Shown here: piece after piece, positions 11,057-18,661 of the stretch | Numbering within the stretch: the first letter of the stretch is position 1 | Layout of the letters: each line of letters begins with the position of its first letter | Origin: Corynebacterium sp. | GTDB lineage: Bacteria > Actinomycetota > Actinomycetes > Mycobacteriales > Mycobacteriaceae | Assembly (NCBI RefSeq): GCF_030530965.1 | Contig: NZ_JAUMTY010000026.1 | Coordinates: 1 to 23,737, forward strand | DNA: 23,737 nucleotides | Direction: 5' to 3' | The notes under the pieces: generated by a model | Told to the model about the DNA's origin: nothing | Seen by the model: the letters and a program-made list of their open reading frames with translations, nothing else | Database searches by the model: none | Made by a program: the position numbers and the translations under genes

Positions 11057-12364
11057 AAAAGCAATCCAGACCTCTCGAATGTCAAAGAAATCTTCACATC
11101 CGTAATGTCGTCGCCGGGAAAAGTCACCGTCGTCGGCTCGCTCAACGTCGATCTGACTGCACGGGTCGAGGAATTCCCAGCTCCCGGGGCAACGGTCCCG
11201 GCCTCTGACCTGACGTATGGCCCCGGCGGTAAGTCCTCGAATCAGGCGGTCGCGGCGTCGAAAATTGGGGCGGATGTCGCGATGGTGGGCGCGGTTGGCC
11301 ACGATGCTTACGGGAGCTTTGTGCAGCGAAGTTTGGGGGATGCGGGGGTCGATACGTCGAGGGTTGTGGCTCGCGATTTGCCCACCGGGACCGCGCTGAT
11401 CACGGTGAATGCGGCTGGTGAGAACACGATCGTGTACTCGGCGGGCGCGAATCGGAGCGTGTCGCGGGCGGACCTGCAGGAGGCTGCGGATGTTCTGCAG
11501 TCTGCGGATGTTGTGGCGCTCGGCTTTGAGTCGCCCGCGAGTGTGGTTGCGGCCGCGATCGATGTCGCTCGCTCTGCTTCCGACGGAAATACTGAAACAA
11601 GCGCGCACGCCGACCAACACGATGCGCCCCATCAACGCCGGAACAATGGTCGCGATGTCCGAGGAACTCGCCGTTCACCGCAGATTATTTTGAATTATTC
11701 TCCAATTATCGACGTCGACCCGGCGCTGTTGACCGGTGTCGATATCGTGGTCGTGAATGAGATTGAGCTGCGGGCTCTGGGGGAGCGGTATGAATTCTCC
11801 CAATTGCCGACGCAGGAACGAGGGGGATTGGCTAACGTAGCCGGATCTAAGGTCGACGAACATGCCGACGCAAAGCCCGCGGACGTGCCTACCGTGCACG
11901 ACCCCGAAGACGGCATGGCTAAAGAAGATAGTGCCGGCGAAAATGACCTGTTCACGACGGCGAGACGAATAGTCGCCACGATGGGCCTCCGAGGCTTGAT
12001 TGTGACGCTCGGCCCGGAGGGCTGTTTTGTTGTGGAGTGTGAGGATTCTTTAGATAGCGGTGACGGTAATCCGACGAGTGACGCGGACCGGAGTGATTGC
12101 GCCAACCAAACCGACACCGTCCCCACTACTAATGGCGTGTATGTGCAGGGATATCCAGTCGAAGCAGTCGATTCAACCGGGTGCGGCGATTGCTTTATGG
12201 GGACGGTCGCCGCATCGATAGCCTCCGGACAAAGTCTGCTGGATTCCGCCAGGTTGGCAACCTTCGTTGCATCTCGCGCCGCGACCAAGCAGGGTGCTCA
12301 AAGTTCATATTCCTCGGCCGACGAACTCGCAGACCAGCTCAAACTCGACCCATTGAACCAGTAA
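11054..12364 (+). CDS. Ribokinase-like carbohydrate kinase (PfkB family) with loop insertions
   Basis: PfkB-family kinases phosphorylate sugars such as ribose with ATP. Family motifs run in the right order: 'VTVVGSLNVDLTARV' (24-38), the substrate motif 'GPGGKSSNQAVAASKIGAD' (57-74), 'TGTALITVNAAGENTIVY' (111-128), 'IVVVNEIEL' (231-239) and 'GLIVTLGPEG' (314-323). The second signature is 'DSTGCGDCF' (373-381), with D379 as catalytic base. At 436 aa it is far longer than the usual 300 or so. The excess sits in three hydrophilic stretches at about 175-209, 250-296 and 329-361, between core elements. The usual GAGD is GCGD here, which keeps the glycine and aspartate. The start may be leaderless ATG 11054 or ATG 11105 (MSSPGK), and neither has a Shine-Dalgarno. 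Ribokinase is the best guess, but the substrate is not certain and the gene has no sugar-transport neighbour. Confidence 0.85.
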   Translation: MKSNPDLSNVKEIFTSVMSSPGKVTVVGSLNVDLTARVEEFPAPGATVPASDLTYGPGGKSSNQAVAASKIGADVAMVGAVGHDAYGSFVQRSLGDAGVDTSRVVARDLPTGTALITVNAAGENTIVYSAGANRSVSRADLQEAADVLQSADVVALGFESPASVVAAAIDVARSASDGNTETSAHADQHDAPHQRRNNGRDVRGTRRSPQIILNYSPIIDVDPALLTGVDIVVVNEIELRALGERYEFSQLPTQERGGLANVAGSKVDEHADAKPADVPTVHDPEDGMAKEDSAGENDLFTTARRIVATMGLRGLIVTLGPEGCFVVECEDSLDSGDGNPTSDADRSDCANQTDTVPTTNGVYVQGYPVEAVDSTGCGDCFMGTVAASIASGQSLLDSARLATFVASRAATKQGAQSSYSSADELADQLKLDPLNQ

Positions 12365-12611
12365 ACACGGAGCTGATCGACAGGACGATTGATGGGCGAG
12401 CTCGACGGTCACCCATCACCGCACACACCACCCCCGTCGAGAATTCTTCGTATCAGGGAACATTTCGGGCTTCAGCGGAACACATCAAATAGAGGCCGAG
12501 AGCGAGCGTCGACAAGCCTAATAAGAACGGCACCAACGACAAACGGTCTGCAACGGACACCGCACTCGGCCACCGCACTACAACCGTCCCGAAGACCCCG
12601 AAGGAATCGTC

Positions 12612-13121
12612 ATGACTTATCCCCACAACTCGAGCAGCCCCTATCAGGGATCCAGCGACCCTTACTCGGGATCCCCCGCCGGTTTCGGCGCGCCTGGTTC
12701 CGGGGAGGGCGGAATGCCGGCCACCTATGAAAGCGGCCAGGTGGACTCAGCATTTGGCGGTCAGTATGGCAATGCGGGCCAATATGCGCAGCCCAACCAG
12801 TGGAATCAGGGTTCGCCGCAGTTCGGCAACGGCATGAACGGCATGGGCTCGGTCCCGCAGGGTCGGCAGAAGAGCAAAGTAGTCGCCGCCGTGCTCGCGT
12901 TTTTCCTGGGCGGCTTCGGAGCGCACAATTTCTACCTCGGGTATATCGGGGTCGCCTGCGCCCAGCTCGCAATCCTGTTGATTAGCGTTCCTTTGATGTT
13001 CGTTGTTGTCGGTTTCTTTACCGACGCGGCCCTCTCCATCTGGGTTTTGGTCGAATTCATCATGATCCTCGCTGGTTCGGCGCGCTTCGCAACCGACGCC
13101 AACGGCGTGCCTGTTCGTTAA
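12612..13121 (+). CDS. TM2-domain membrane protein with Gly/Gln/Asn-rich N-terminus
   Basis: The C-terminal part is a TM2 domain: 'KSKVVAAVLAFFLGGFGAHN' followed by FYLGYIGV at about 87-115, then hydrophobic stretches at about 116-136 and 139-157 that likely form two or three membrane passes. The biochemical role of TM2 proteins is largely unknown in bacteria. Residues 1-85 are low complexity, rich in Ser, Gly, Gln, Asn, Pro and Tyr ('QYGNAGQYAQPNQWNQGS'), and probably disordered in the cytoplasm. The start ATG follows GAAGGAATC. The next gene encodes another membrane protein with the same kind of sequence, 217 nt downstream, so the two may be related functionally. The 247-nt gap upstream (12365-12611) shows no gene, terminator or clear promoter. 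Confidence 0.88.
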   Translation: MTYPHNSSSPYQGSSDPYSGSPAGFGAPGSGEGGMPATYESGQVDSAFGGQYGNAGQYAQPNQWNQGSPQFGNGMNGMGSVPQGRQKSKVVAAVLAFFLGGFGAHNFYLGYIGVACAQLAILLISVPLMFVVVGFFTDAALSIWVLVEFIMILAGSARFATDANGVPVR

Positions 13122-13183
13122 AGCCGAAGCGTTCCGGAGGCAATTTTCCGACGAAGCGTGCCGACGAAGACGGCGTGCTGACT

Positions 13184-13229
13184 GGAACGCGAACGCTCCA
13201 TCAATCGGAACGTGAGCGCTCCATTAACC
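13184..13229 (+). repeat. Two tandem 23-bp repeats
   Basis: Repeat 1 (13184-13206) and repeat 2 (13207-13229) match at 19-20 of 23 positions, with core GGAACG-GA-CGCTCCAT. A third partial copy starts at 13230 with GGAGCACG. They lie just upstream of the promoter of the next gene and may be operators or a small satellite. Confidence 0.6.
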
Positions 13230-13291
13230 GGAGCACGTAAAACGCAACCGAACGGAGGTGCGGTGAGTCTGTGAGGCGCGCAGTGGTCGAT

Positions 13292-13297
13292 TAGAAT
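13292..13297 (+). promoter_or_regulatory. -10 box for the 443-aa membrane protein gene
   Basis: TAGAAT fits the corynebacterial TANANT consensus and lies 41 nt before the start codon. The -35 region (CTGTGA, 13269-13274) is weak. Confidence 0.4.
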
Positions 13298-13338
13298 AAT
13301 TACCCGGAATGCGATCAACCTAACAGGTAAGGCTCACC

Positions 13339-14670
13339 ATGACTCCCGACGACAACTCCTGGAAGCATTCAAGCAACGACCGCTCTGACGGCGGGGGCAA
13401 TGACGGCTCGGATGACACGAGGCGTGATAATTCAGCCGACGACGCACATCGCCAGAATCAAAGTGCCGACGACGCCACCGCCAACGAAAACCAACACGAC
13501 GGTGGCCAAGGCAACGACGCTGCTGGTGAGAGCGCCCAAGCCACGGAAGGAAGTAATTCGTCGGCAGGAACGTCCGACGCTCAATCCGCCGGGAGTCACT
13601 CGTCGGAAGAGGATTTTGAAACCCGCGAATGGCAGCCAGTCCAAGCGTGGAGTGAAGTCCGGAACCCCGACGGGAGTGTGTCTCCTCGGTCGGGCGGGCC
13701 GTGGGGTAATTCCCAGCAATGGAACAACGCCGGCAACGGTGGGGGAAACGGCTGGAACAACGCCGGCAATACCGGGTGGAACAACGGGGGTGGCCAGCAG
13801 TGGAACGGGGGCGCCCCGGGCGGTTGGAATGGTCAGCCGGGCCAGGGTCAGTACGGTAGCCAGTATGGTGCTGCTCAGAATGGGACTGGCCAGTGGAATA
13901 ATTCCCAGGGGCAGCCGGGTCAATATGGCCAGCAAGGGCAATATGGACAGGGTCAGTACAACCAACAGCCCCAGTACAACCAACACGCTCAGTACGGTCA
14001 GGGGCAGTCGGGCGGCTCGAGTGCTGTCGGGTCGCAGGGGGAGTCCGGCCAGTCGGGCTCATCGATCTGGAAGGTTCTGCTTCCTATCATCCTCATCCTG
14101 GTCGTGGTCGCCGCGCTGATCGGAGCGCTGATGTGGAAGCCGTGGGAAAAGCTCAGTAACGACGGTGGCGCGCCCGGCAGTGAATCGTCGGCAATCCCGG
14201 AAGAACCGAGCAACGGGCCCACAGAAGAAACGACGACGGAGCCCGAGGACACCGAAACCACCACGGAAGACACCACCACCGAACGGACAACCACTACAAC
14301 GACAACGTCGAGTAACCACACGGGCACTGACATCCCAGGGTTGGGCCGCCAAGGATTTACGGCTAACAGCGCTGCAACCTGTAATGCCGACGACGAATGG
14401 GTGTACGCGGGCATTAATGAGGACGGCGACAAAGTGGTCATCTGCCAGGTAGGGGACACCGACGGGTTCTACTACCGCGGTTGGTACCATGGCGGCGCGC
14501 TCGAACGAGATGTGACGAGCCGCGGCTCCGATGGGAGGTCGTACACGATGAAGAGCGGTGGAACCGTGATCAACATCGACGGATCCACCTTGAATGTTGT
14601 GCAGAACGGTAAGACCGTTTCTTCCTCCGTGTTTGACGGAGTCGCCACGCGGGAACCGGATTGGGGATAA
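13339..14670 (+). CDS. Single-pass membrane protein with prion-like cytoplasmic region and extracytoplasmic C-terminal domain
   Basis: This 443-aa protein is not assigned to a named family. Residues 1-90 are acidic and polar (Asp/Ser/Asn-rich). Residues 120-240 are extremely rich in Gly, Gln, Asn, Trp and Tyr, with repeated 'QYGQ' and 'WNN' units, and resemble prion-like or phase-separating segments. One membrane helix (245-266, 'LLPIILILVVVAALIGALMW') is followed by a Thr/Glu-rich linker (285-330) with an unbroken run of seven threonines. The folded C-terminal domain (about 335-443) has two cysteines, C348 and C369, that could form a disulfide outside the cell. With no signal peptide, the expected topology is N-in, C-out. 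The start ATG follows AGGTAAGGCTCACC. At the DNA level TGGAACAACGCCGGCAA occurs twice, at 13720 and 13753. The Thr-rich linker could be a cell-wall spacer or a mannosylation site. Confidence 0.8.
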   Translation: MTPDDNSWKHSSNDRSDGGGNDGSDDTRRDNSADDAHRQNQSADDATANENQHDGGQGNDAAGESAQATEGSNSSAGTSDAQSAGSHSSEEDFETREWQPVQAWSEVRNPDGSVSPRSGGPWGNSQQWNNAGNGGGNGWNNAGNTGWNNGGGQQWNGGAPGGWNGQPGQGQYGSQYGAAQNGTGQWNNSQGQPGQYGQQGQYGQGQYNQQPQYNQHAQYGQGQSGGSSAVGSQGESGQSGSSIWKVLLPIILILVVVAALIGALMWKPWEKLSNDGGAPGSESSAIPEEPSNGPTEETTTEPEDTETTTEDTTTERTTTTTTTSSNHTGTDIPGLGRQGFTANSAATCNADDEWVYAGINEDGDKVVICQVGDTDGFYYRGWYHGGALERDVTSRGSDGRSYTMKSGGTVINIDGSTLNVVQNGKTVSSSVFDGVATREPDWG

Positions 14671-14803
14671 CCGTGTTCCTCGAACATCCGGCCACCAAAT
14701 AGCCGACGCCCGACGGGCGCCTGGCTAGCGAACGCTCGACCCCACCCGCCGTCGATGTAACCGGCGCCCCACGCCCAAATCCCACCGGTTTCCCACCACA
14801 AGT

Positions 14804-14833
14804 TTGGGAAAAATCCAGGTTATCGCTTAAACT
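14804..14833 (+). promoter_or_regulatory. Probable rpsL operon promoter
   Basis: TTGGGA (14804-14809) and TAAACT (14828-14833) are 18 nt apart. The 483 nt between 14671 and 15153 hold this promoter, the structured leader at 14937-14988 and no gene. CCCAAA (14774-14779) and TTTGGG (14803-14808) form an inverted repeat overlapping the -35 box, a possible operator. Confidence 0.45.
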
Positions 14834-14936
14834 GGAGCGCTGTGTCCGCCACGTGCGGGCGGGACAAACGTCCACCGTAGGCCAGCGAGAGCGGCTGACT
14901 CGTTCACGTACGCTCAAAAACCGCTGGTCACGGCGT

Positions 14937-14988
14937 TAAAAATTTCTTCCGAAAAGTCGCCTAGCGCAACGTCGGAAAGAAGTTTTTA
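14937..14988 (+). promoter_or_regulatory. Long AU-rich hairpin in the rpsL leader
   Basis: Arms 14937-14952 and 14972-14988 form 16 pairs, including one G-U, with a single bulged A (14976). The 19-nt loop contains a further short CGC-CTA-GCG hairpin. The 3' arm ends in TTTTT, so it could act as an attenuator or as a protein-binding site. It is not a leader class I recognise. Confidence 0.55.
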
Positions 14989-15153
14989 GCACCACGGAAT
15001 GAGCTTGCAAAGGCAGGTGCGAGCGGCAAGTAAGCACCCCGCCTGCACGGGCACTATGCCAGTGAGCGAGTGAAAAACCCGGTTTTGTTGTAATTTCCAT
15101 CACACCCCGGGAATGAACCGCAAACGCGTCAAAGAAACATAGAAAGTCGGTAC

Positions 15154-15525
15154 ATGCCTACTATTCAGCAGCTGGTCCGCAAGGGCCGCAAGGACAAGAA
15201 GGCCAAGGTGAAGACCGCGGCCCTCAAGGGATCACCGCAGCGCCGCGGTGTGTGCACCCGTGTCTACACCACGACCCCGAAGAAGCCGAACTCCGCCCTC
15301 CGTAAGGTTGCGCGTGTTCGTCTGACCTCTGGTATTGAGGTTTCCGCTTACATCCCCGGTGAGGGCCACAACCTGCAGGAGCACTCCATGGTGCTCGTTC
15401 GCGGTGGCCGTGTGAAGGACCTCCCAGGTGTCCGCTACCGCATCATCCGCGGCTCCCTCGACACCCAGGGAGTTAAGGATCGTAAGCAGGCACGTTCTCG
15501 CTACGGTGCGAAGAAGGAGAAGTAA
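15154..15525 (+). CDS. rpsL: 30S ribosomal protein S12
   Basis: S12 sits at the decoding centre and controls accuracy. The 123-aa product shows the invariant segments 'GVCTRVYTTTPKKPNSALRK' and 'GRVKDLPGVRYRIIRGSLD'. The residues linked to streptomycin resistance in other bacteria, K43 and K88, are wild type. The length is usual for actinobacteria. The start is preceded by a weak AGAAAGTCGG ribosome site. It is the first gene of the str operon, and rpsG starts 3 nt after its stop codon. Confidence 0.98.
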   Translation: MPTIQQLVRKGRKDKKAKVKTAALKGSPQRRGVCTRVYTTTPKKPNSALRKVARVRLTSGIEVSAYIPGEGHNLQEHSMVLVRGGRVKDLPGVRYRIIRGSLDTQGVKDRKQARSRYGAKKEK

Positions 15526-15528
15526 TTC

Positions 15529-15999
15529 ATGCCACGTAAAGGTCCAGCACCCGCACGTCAGCTTCCGAAAGACCCGGTATATGGCGATACCATCGTCTCG
15601 CAGCTGATCAACAAGGTCCTCGTCGATGGCAAGAAGTCCACCGCCGAGCGCATCGTCTACGGAGCCCTCGAATCCTGCCGTGAGAAGACCGGCACCGACC
15701 CGGTTCTCACCCTGAAGAAGGCTCTTGACAACGTCAAACCCACCCTCGAAGTGCGTTCACGCCGCGTTGGTGGCGCAACCTACCAGGTCCCGGTCGAGGT
15801 TCGCCCTGGCCGTGCAACCACCCTGGCACTGCGTTGGCTGGTTATGTTCACCCGCCAGCGTCGCGAAAACACCATGACCGAGCGTCTCGCCGCAGAGATC
15901 CTGGACGCATCCAACGGCCTCGGCGCATCCGTGAAGCGTCGTGAAGACACTCACAAGATGGCTGAAGCCAACCGCGCATTCGCGCACTACCGCTGGTAA
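15529..15999 (+). CDS. rpsG: 30S ribosomal protein S7
   Basis: S7 is the primary binding protein that organises the 16S rRNA 3' domain and the 30S head near the E site. The 156-aa product begins '[20 protein letters not shown]' and contains '[20 protein letters not shown]' and '[20 protein letters not shown]', both hallmark sequences. It ends 'NRAFAHYRW', as in other bacteria. The ribosome site AGGAGAAG overlaps the end of rpsL, so the two are translationally linked. In E. coli S7 represses its own operon; no such site was identified here. fusA follows after 113 nt. Confidence 0.98.
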
Positions 16000-16112
16000 T
16001 CACCTCTCCGGCGTAGCCAGACCAAGAATTACACGCAGGCCCGCCACCATCGGATCGCCACGATCGACTGGTTCCGGTGAGTGGGCCACCAAACTACGAG
16101 TTGGGGTACACA

Positions 16113-18239
16113 GTGGCACAAAAAGTGCTTTCTGACCTTCATAAGGTCCGCAACATCGGCATCATGGCCCACATTGATGCCGGAAAGACCACCGTAACCG
16201 AACGAATCCTCTACTACACGGGTATCAACCGCAAAGTCGGTGAGACCCACGATGGTGCTTCCACCACTGACTGGATGGAGCAGGAGAAAGAGCGCGGCAT
16301 CACGATTACGTCCGCCGCGGTCACCTGTTTCTGGAAAGACAACCAGATCAACATCATCGACACCCCCGGCCACGTCGACTTCACCGTCGAGGTTGAGCGT
16401 TCACTTCGCGTCCTCGACGGAGCCGTCGCCGTGTTCGACGGTAAGGAAGGTGTTGAGCCGCAGTCCGAGCAGGTGTGGCGCCAGGCCGCTAAGTACGACG
16501 TCCCACGCATTTGCTTCGTCAACAAGATGGACAAGCTGGGCGCGGACTTCTACTACACCGTCGACACCATCGTCGACCGCCTCCACGCAAAGCCGCTGGT
16601 CATGCAGCTCCCCATCGGTGCTGAAGATGACTTCGACGGCGTCGTTGACCTGATCAACATGAACGCCATTACCTGGCGCGGCAAGGTCGACGTCGGAGCA
16701 GAGCCCACCATCGAGGAAATCCCGGACGACCTCAAAGACAAGGCCGACGAGTACCACGAGAAGCTGCTCGAGGCCGTCGCCGAGTCCGACGAAGAGCTCA
16801 TGGAGAAGTACTTCGCCGGTGAGGAACTCACCACCGACGAGATCCACGAGGCCATCCGCAAGATGGTTGTGAACTCCGAGATCTTCCCCGTGTTCTGTGG
16901 TTCCGCCTACAAGAACAAGGGTGTTCAGCCGCTGCTCGACGCCATTAACTGGTACTTGCCGACGCCTCTCGACGTCGGAGAGGTTCACGGCCACAAGGTC
17001 GGCGACGAGTCCGTCGAGCTGACACGCCACCCCTCCGTGGATGCGCCATTCTCGGCGTTGGCGTTCAAGATCGCCGCCCACCCGTTCTTCGGTAAGCTGA
17101 CGTTCGTTCGCGTGTACTCCGGTTCCGTCGAGCCTGGCCAGCAGGTCATGAACTCGACCAAGGGCCACAAGGAGCGCATCGGCAAGCTCTTCCAGATGCA
17201 CGCCAACAAAGAGAACCCGATGGACGTCGCCAAGGCCGGAAACATCTACGCTTTCATCGGCCTGAAAGACACCACCACCGGTGATACCCTGTGTGACGCC
17301 AATGACCAGATCATCCTGGAGTCCATGGACTTCCCGGATCCGGTTATTGAGGTGGCCATCGAGCCGAAGTCCAAGGCTGACCAGGAGAAGCTCGGTATCG
17401 CTATTCAGCGCCTCGCTGAAGAGGACCCGACATTCACCGTCAAGCTCGACGAAGAGACCGGCCAGACCGTCATCGGCGGTATGGGCGAGCTCCACCTCGA
17501 CGTCCTTGTTGACCGCATGAAGCGCGAATTCAAGGTCGAGGCGAACGTGGGTGCCCCGCAGGTTGCGTACCGCGAGACCATCCGCAAGCCCGTCGAGAAG
17601 TACGAATACACCCACAAGAAGCAGACCGGTGGTTCGGGTCAGTTCGCTAAGGTCATTATCTCGCTGGAGCCCTACGCTCCCAACCCGGACGAGCTCGAAG
17701 AGGGCGAGTCCGCGACCTACAAGTTCGAGAACGCCGTTACCGGTGGCCGCGTGCCGAAGGAATACATTCCTTCTGTCGACGCCGGTATCCAGGACGCCAT
17801 GCAGTACGGTACGCTGGCCGGATTCCCGCTGGTCAACATCAAGGCCACGCTTGTCGACGGCCAGTACCACGAGGTTGACTCCTCTGAAATGGCCTTCAAG
17901 ATCGCCGGTGCTCAGGCGCTCAAGGAAGCCGTTCAGAAGGCGAAGCCGGTTCTGCTCGAGCCGATGATGGCTGTGGACGTCATCACTCCTGAGGAGTACA
18001 TGGGCGAGGTCATCGGCGACGTCAACGCACGTCGTGGCCAGGTCCACTCCATGGAGGACCGTTCCGGCGCCAAGGTCGTTAAGGCCACGGTTCCGCTGTC
18101 GTCCATGTTCGGCTACGTTGGTGACCTCCGCTCGAAGACGCAGGGTCGTGCAAACTACACCATGATCTTCGACTCCTACGCGGAAGTTCCGACGAACGTC
18201 GCGCAGGAGATCATCGCGGAGCGCACGGGTAACAAGTAA
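16113..18239 (+). CDS. fusA: Elongation factor G
   Basis: EF-G is the GTPase that drives tRNA-mRNA translocation and, with RRF, ribosome recycling. The 708-aa protein shows the G1 loop 'AHIDAGKTT' (19-27), switch I 'KVGETHDGASTTDWMEQEKE' followed by RGITITSA, the G3 motif 'DTPGHVDFT' and the G4 motif 'NKMD'. Domain IV has 'THKKQTGGSGQFAKVII' and 'GGRVPKEYIPSVDAGIQDAM'. The start was set at GTG 16113 (MAQKVLSDLHKVRNIGIM), which matches corynebacterial EF-G and has GGGG about 8 nt upstream. An in-frame GTG at 16077 would add 12 residues unlike the family. It is third in the str operon. Confidence 0.98.
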   Translation: MAQKVLSDLHKVRNIGIMAHIDAGKTTVTERILYYTGINRKVGETHDGASTTDWMEQEKERGITITSAAVTCFWKDNQINIIDTPGHVDFTVEVERSLRVLDGAVAVFDGKEGVEPQSEQVWRQAAKYDVPRICFVNKMDKLGADFYYTVDTIVDRLHAKPLVMQLPIGAEDDFDGVVDLINMNAITWRGKVDVGAEPTIEEIPDDLKDKADEYHEKLLEAVAESDEELMEKYFAGEELTTDEIHEAIRKMVVNSEIFPVFCGSAYKNKGVQPLLDAINWYLPTPLDVGEVHGHKVGDESVELTRHPSVDAPFSALAFKIAAHPFFGKLTFVRVYSGSVEPGQQVMNSTKGHKERIGKLFQMHANKENPMDVAKAGNIYAFIGLKDTTTGDTLCDANDQIILESMDFPDPVIEVAIEPKSKADQEKLGIAIQRLAEEDPTFTVKLDEETGQTVIGGMGELHLDVLVDRMKREFKVEANVGAPQVAYRETIRKPVEKYEYTHKKQTGGSGQFAKVIISLEPYAPNPDELEEGESATYKFENAVTGGRVPKEYIPSVDAGIQDAMQYGTLAGFPLVNIKATLVDGQYHEVDSSEMAFKIAGAQALKEAVQKAKPVLLEPMMAVDVITPEEYMGEVIGDVNARRGQVHSMEDRSGAKVVKATVPLSSMFGYVGDLRSKTQGRANYTMIFDSYAEVPTNVAQEIIAERTGNK

Positions 18240-18261
18240 TCCGCGCACCCTCACCATTACA

Positions 18262-18298
18262 GCCCCTCGTCGATCGGGTTACAGGGTCGACGAAGGGC
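18262..18298 (+). terminator. Hairpin after fusA
   Basis: A 12-position stem with one C-A mismatch, arms 18262-18273 and 18287-18298, lies 22 nt after the fusA stop. No U-tract follows. It may be a leaky terminator or an mRNA 3'-end stabiliser. Confidence 0.45.
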
Positions 18299-18365
18299 AA
18301 CGCATGGTAAGGGCCAGCCAGGCACTATCCACAAAATGCTCTGAAAAGTTGCTGTTAATACGCAG

Positions 18366-18402
18366 CACATCACAGCAGCGCATCATAGGAGTGTGTGATG
18401 TG
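18366..18402. promoter_or_regulatory. Inverted repeat CACATCACA / TGTGATGTG upstream of tuf
   Basis: A perfect 9-bp inverted repeat (18366-18374 and 18394-18402) encloses 19 nt. It does not fit the GlxR (CRP-like) consensus TGTGANNTANNTCACA. It could be an operator for the tuf promoter or an RNA hairpin from fusA read-through. Confidence 0.4.
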
Positions 18403-18531
18403 AATAGTGTGTGGTGGCCGTTACCATAGAATCAAGGTCGGAGGCAGCTTGAAATACGTTGCCTTACCCCTTTATTATGCTGTAACTGGCAATATTTAAA
18501 TCACCTCTCGTAGAGTCGCCTTCTATTGACC

Positions 18532-18559
18532 CTGACCAGTGTCGACACCACTTTATGAT
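18532..18559 (+). promoter_or_regulatory. Probable tuf promoter
   Basis: TATGAT (18554-18559) is a good -10 box, with CTGACC (18532-18537) 16 nt before it. An alternative -35, TTGACC at 18526-18531, is better in sequence but 22 nt away. The 422-nt gap 18240-18661 contains two hairpins and this promoter but no gene, so tuf can be expressed apart from rpsL-rpsG-fusA. Confidence 0.5.
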
Positions 18560-18661
18560 CGACGATGACCAGGGTTAACAAGGTGAAAGTGTTTCTGCGA
18601 AAGGTAACACCACCCGTGGCTGCGAACGTCGTAGCCACCGAGAAGTCCAGGAGGACAAACA

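Noticed and set aside
18366..18402. GlxR (CRP-like) binding site before tuf
   Set aside because: The spacing between the half sites is 19 nt and does not fit TGTGANNTANNTCACA.
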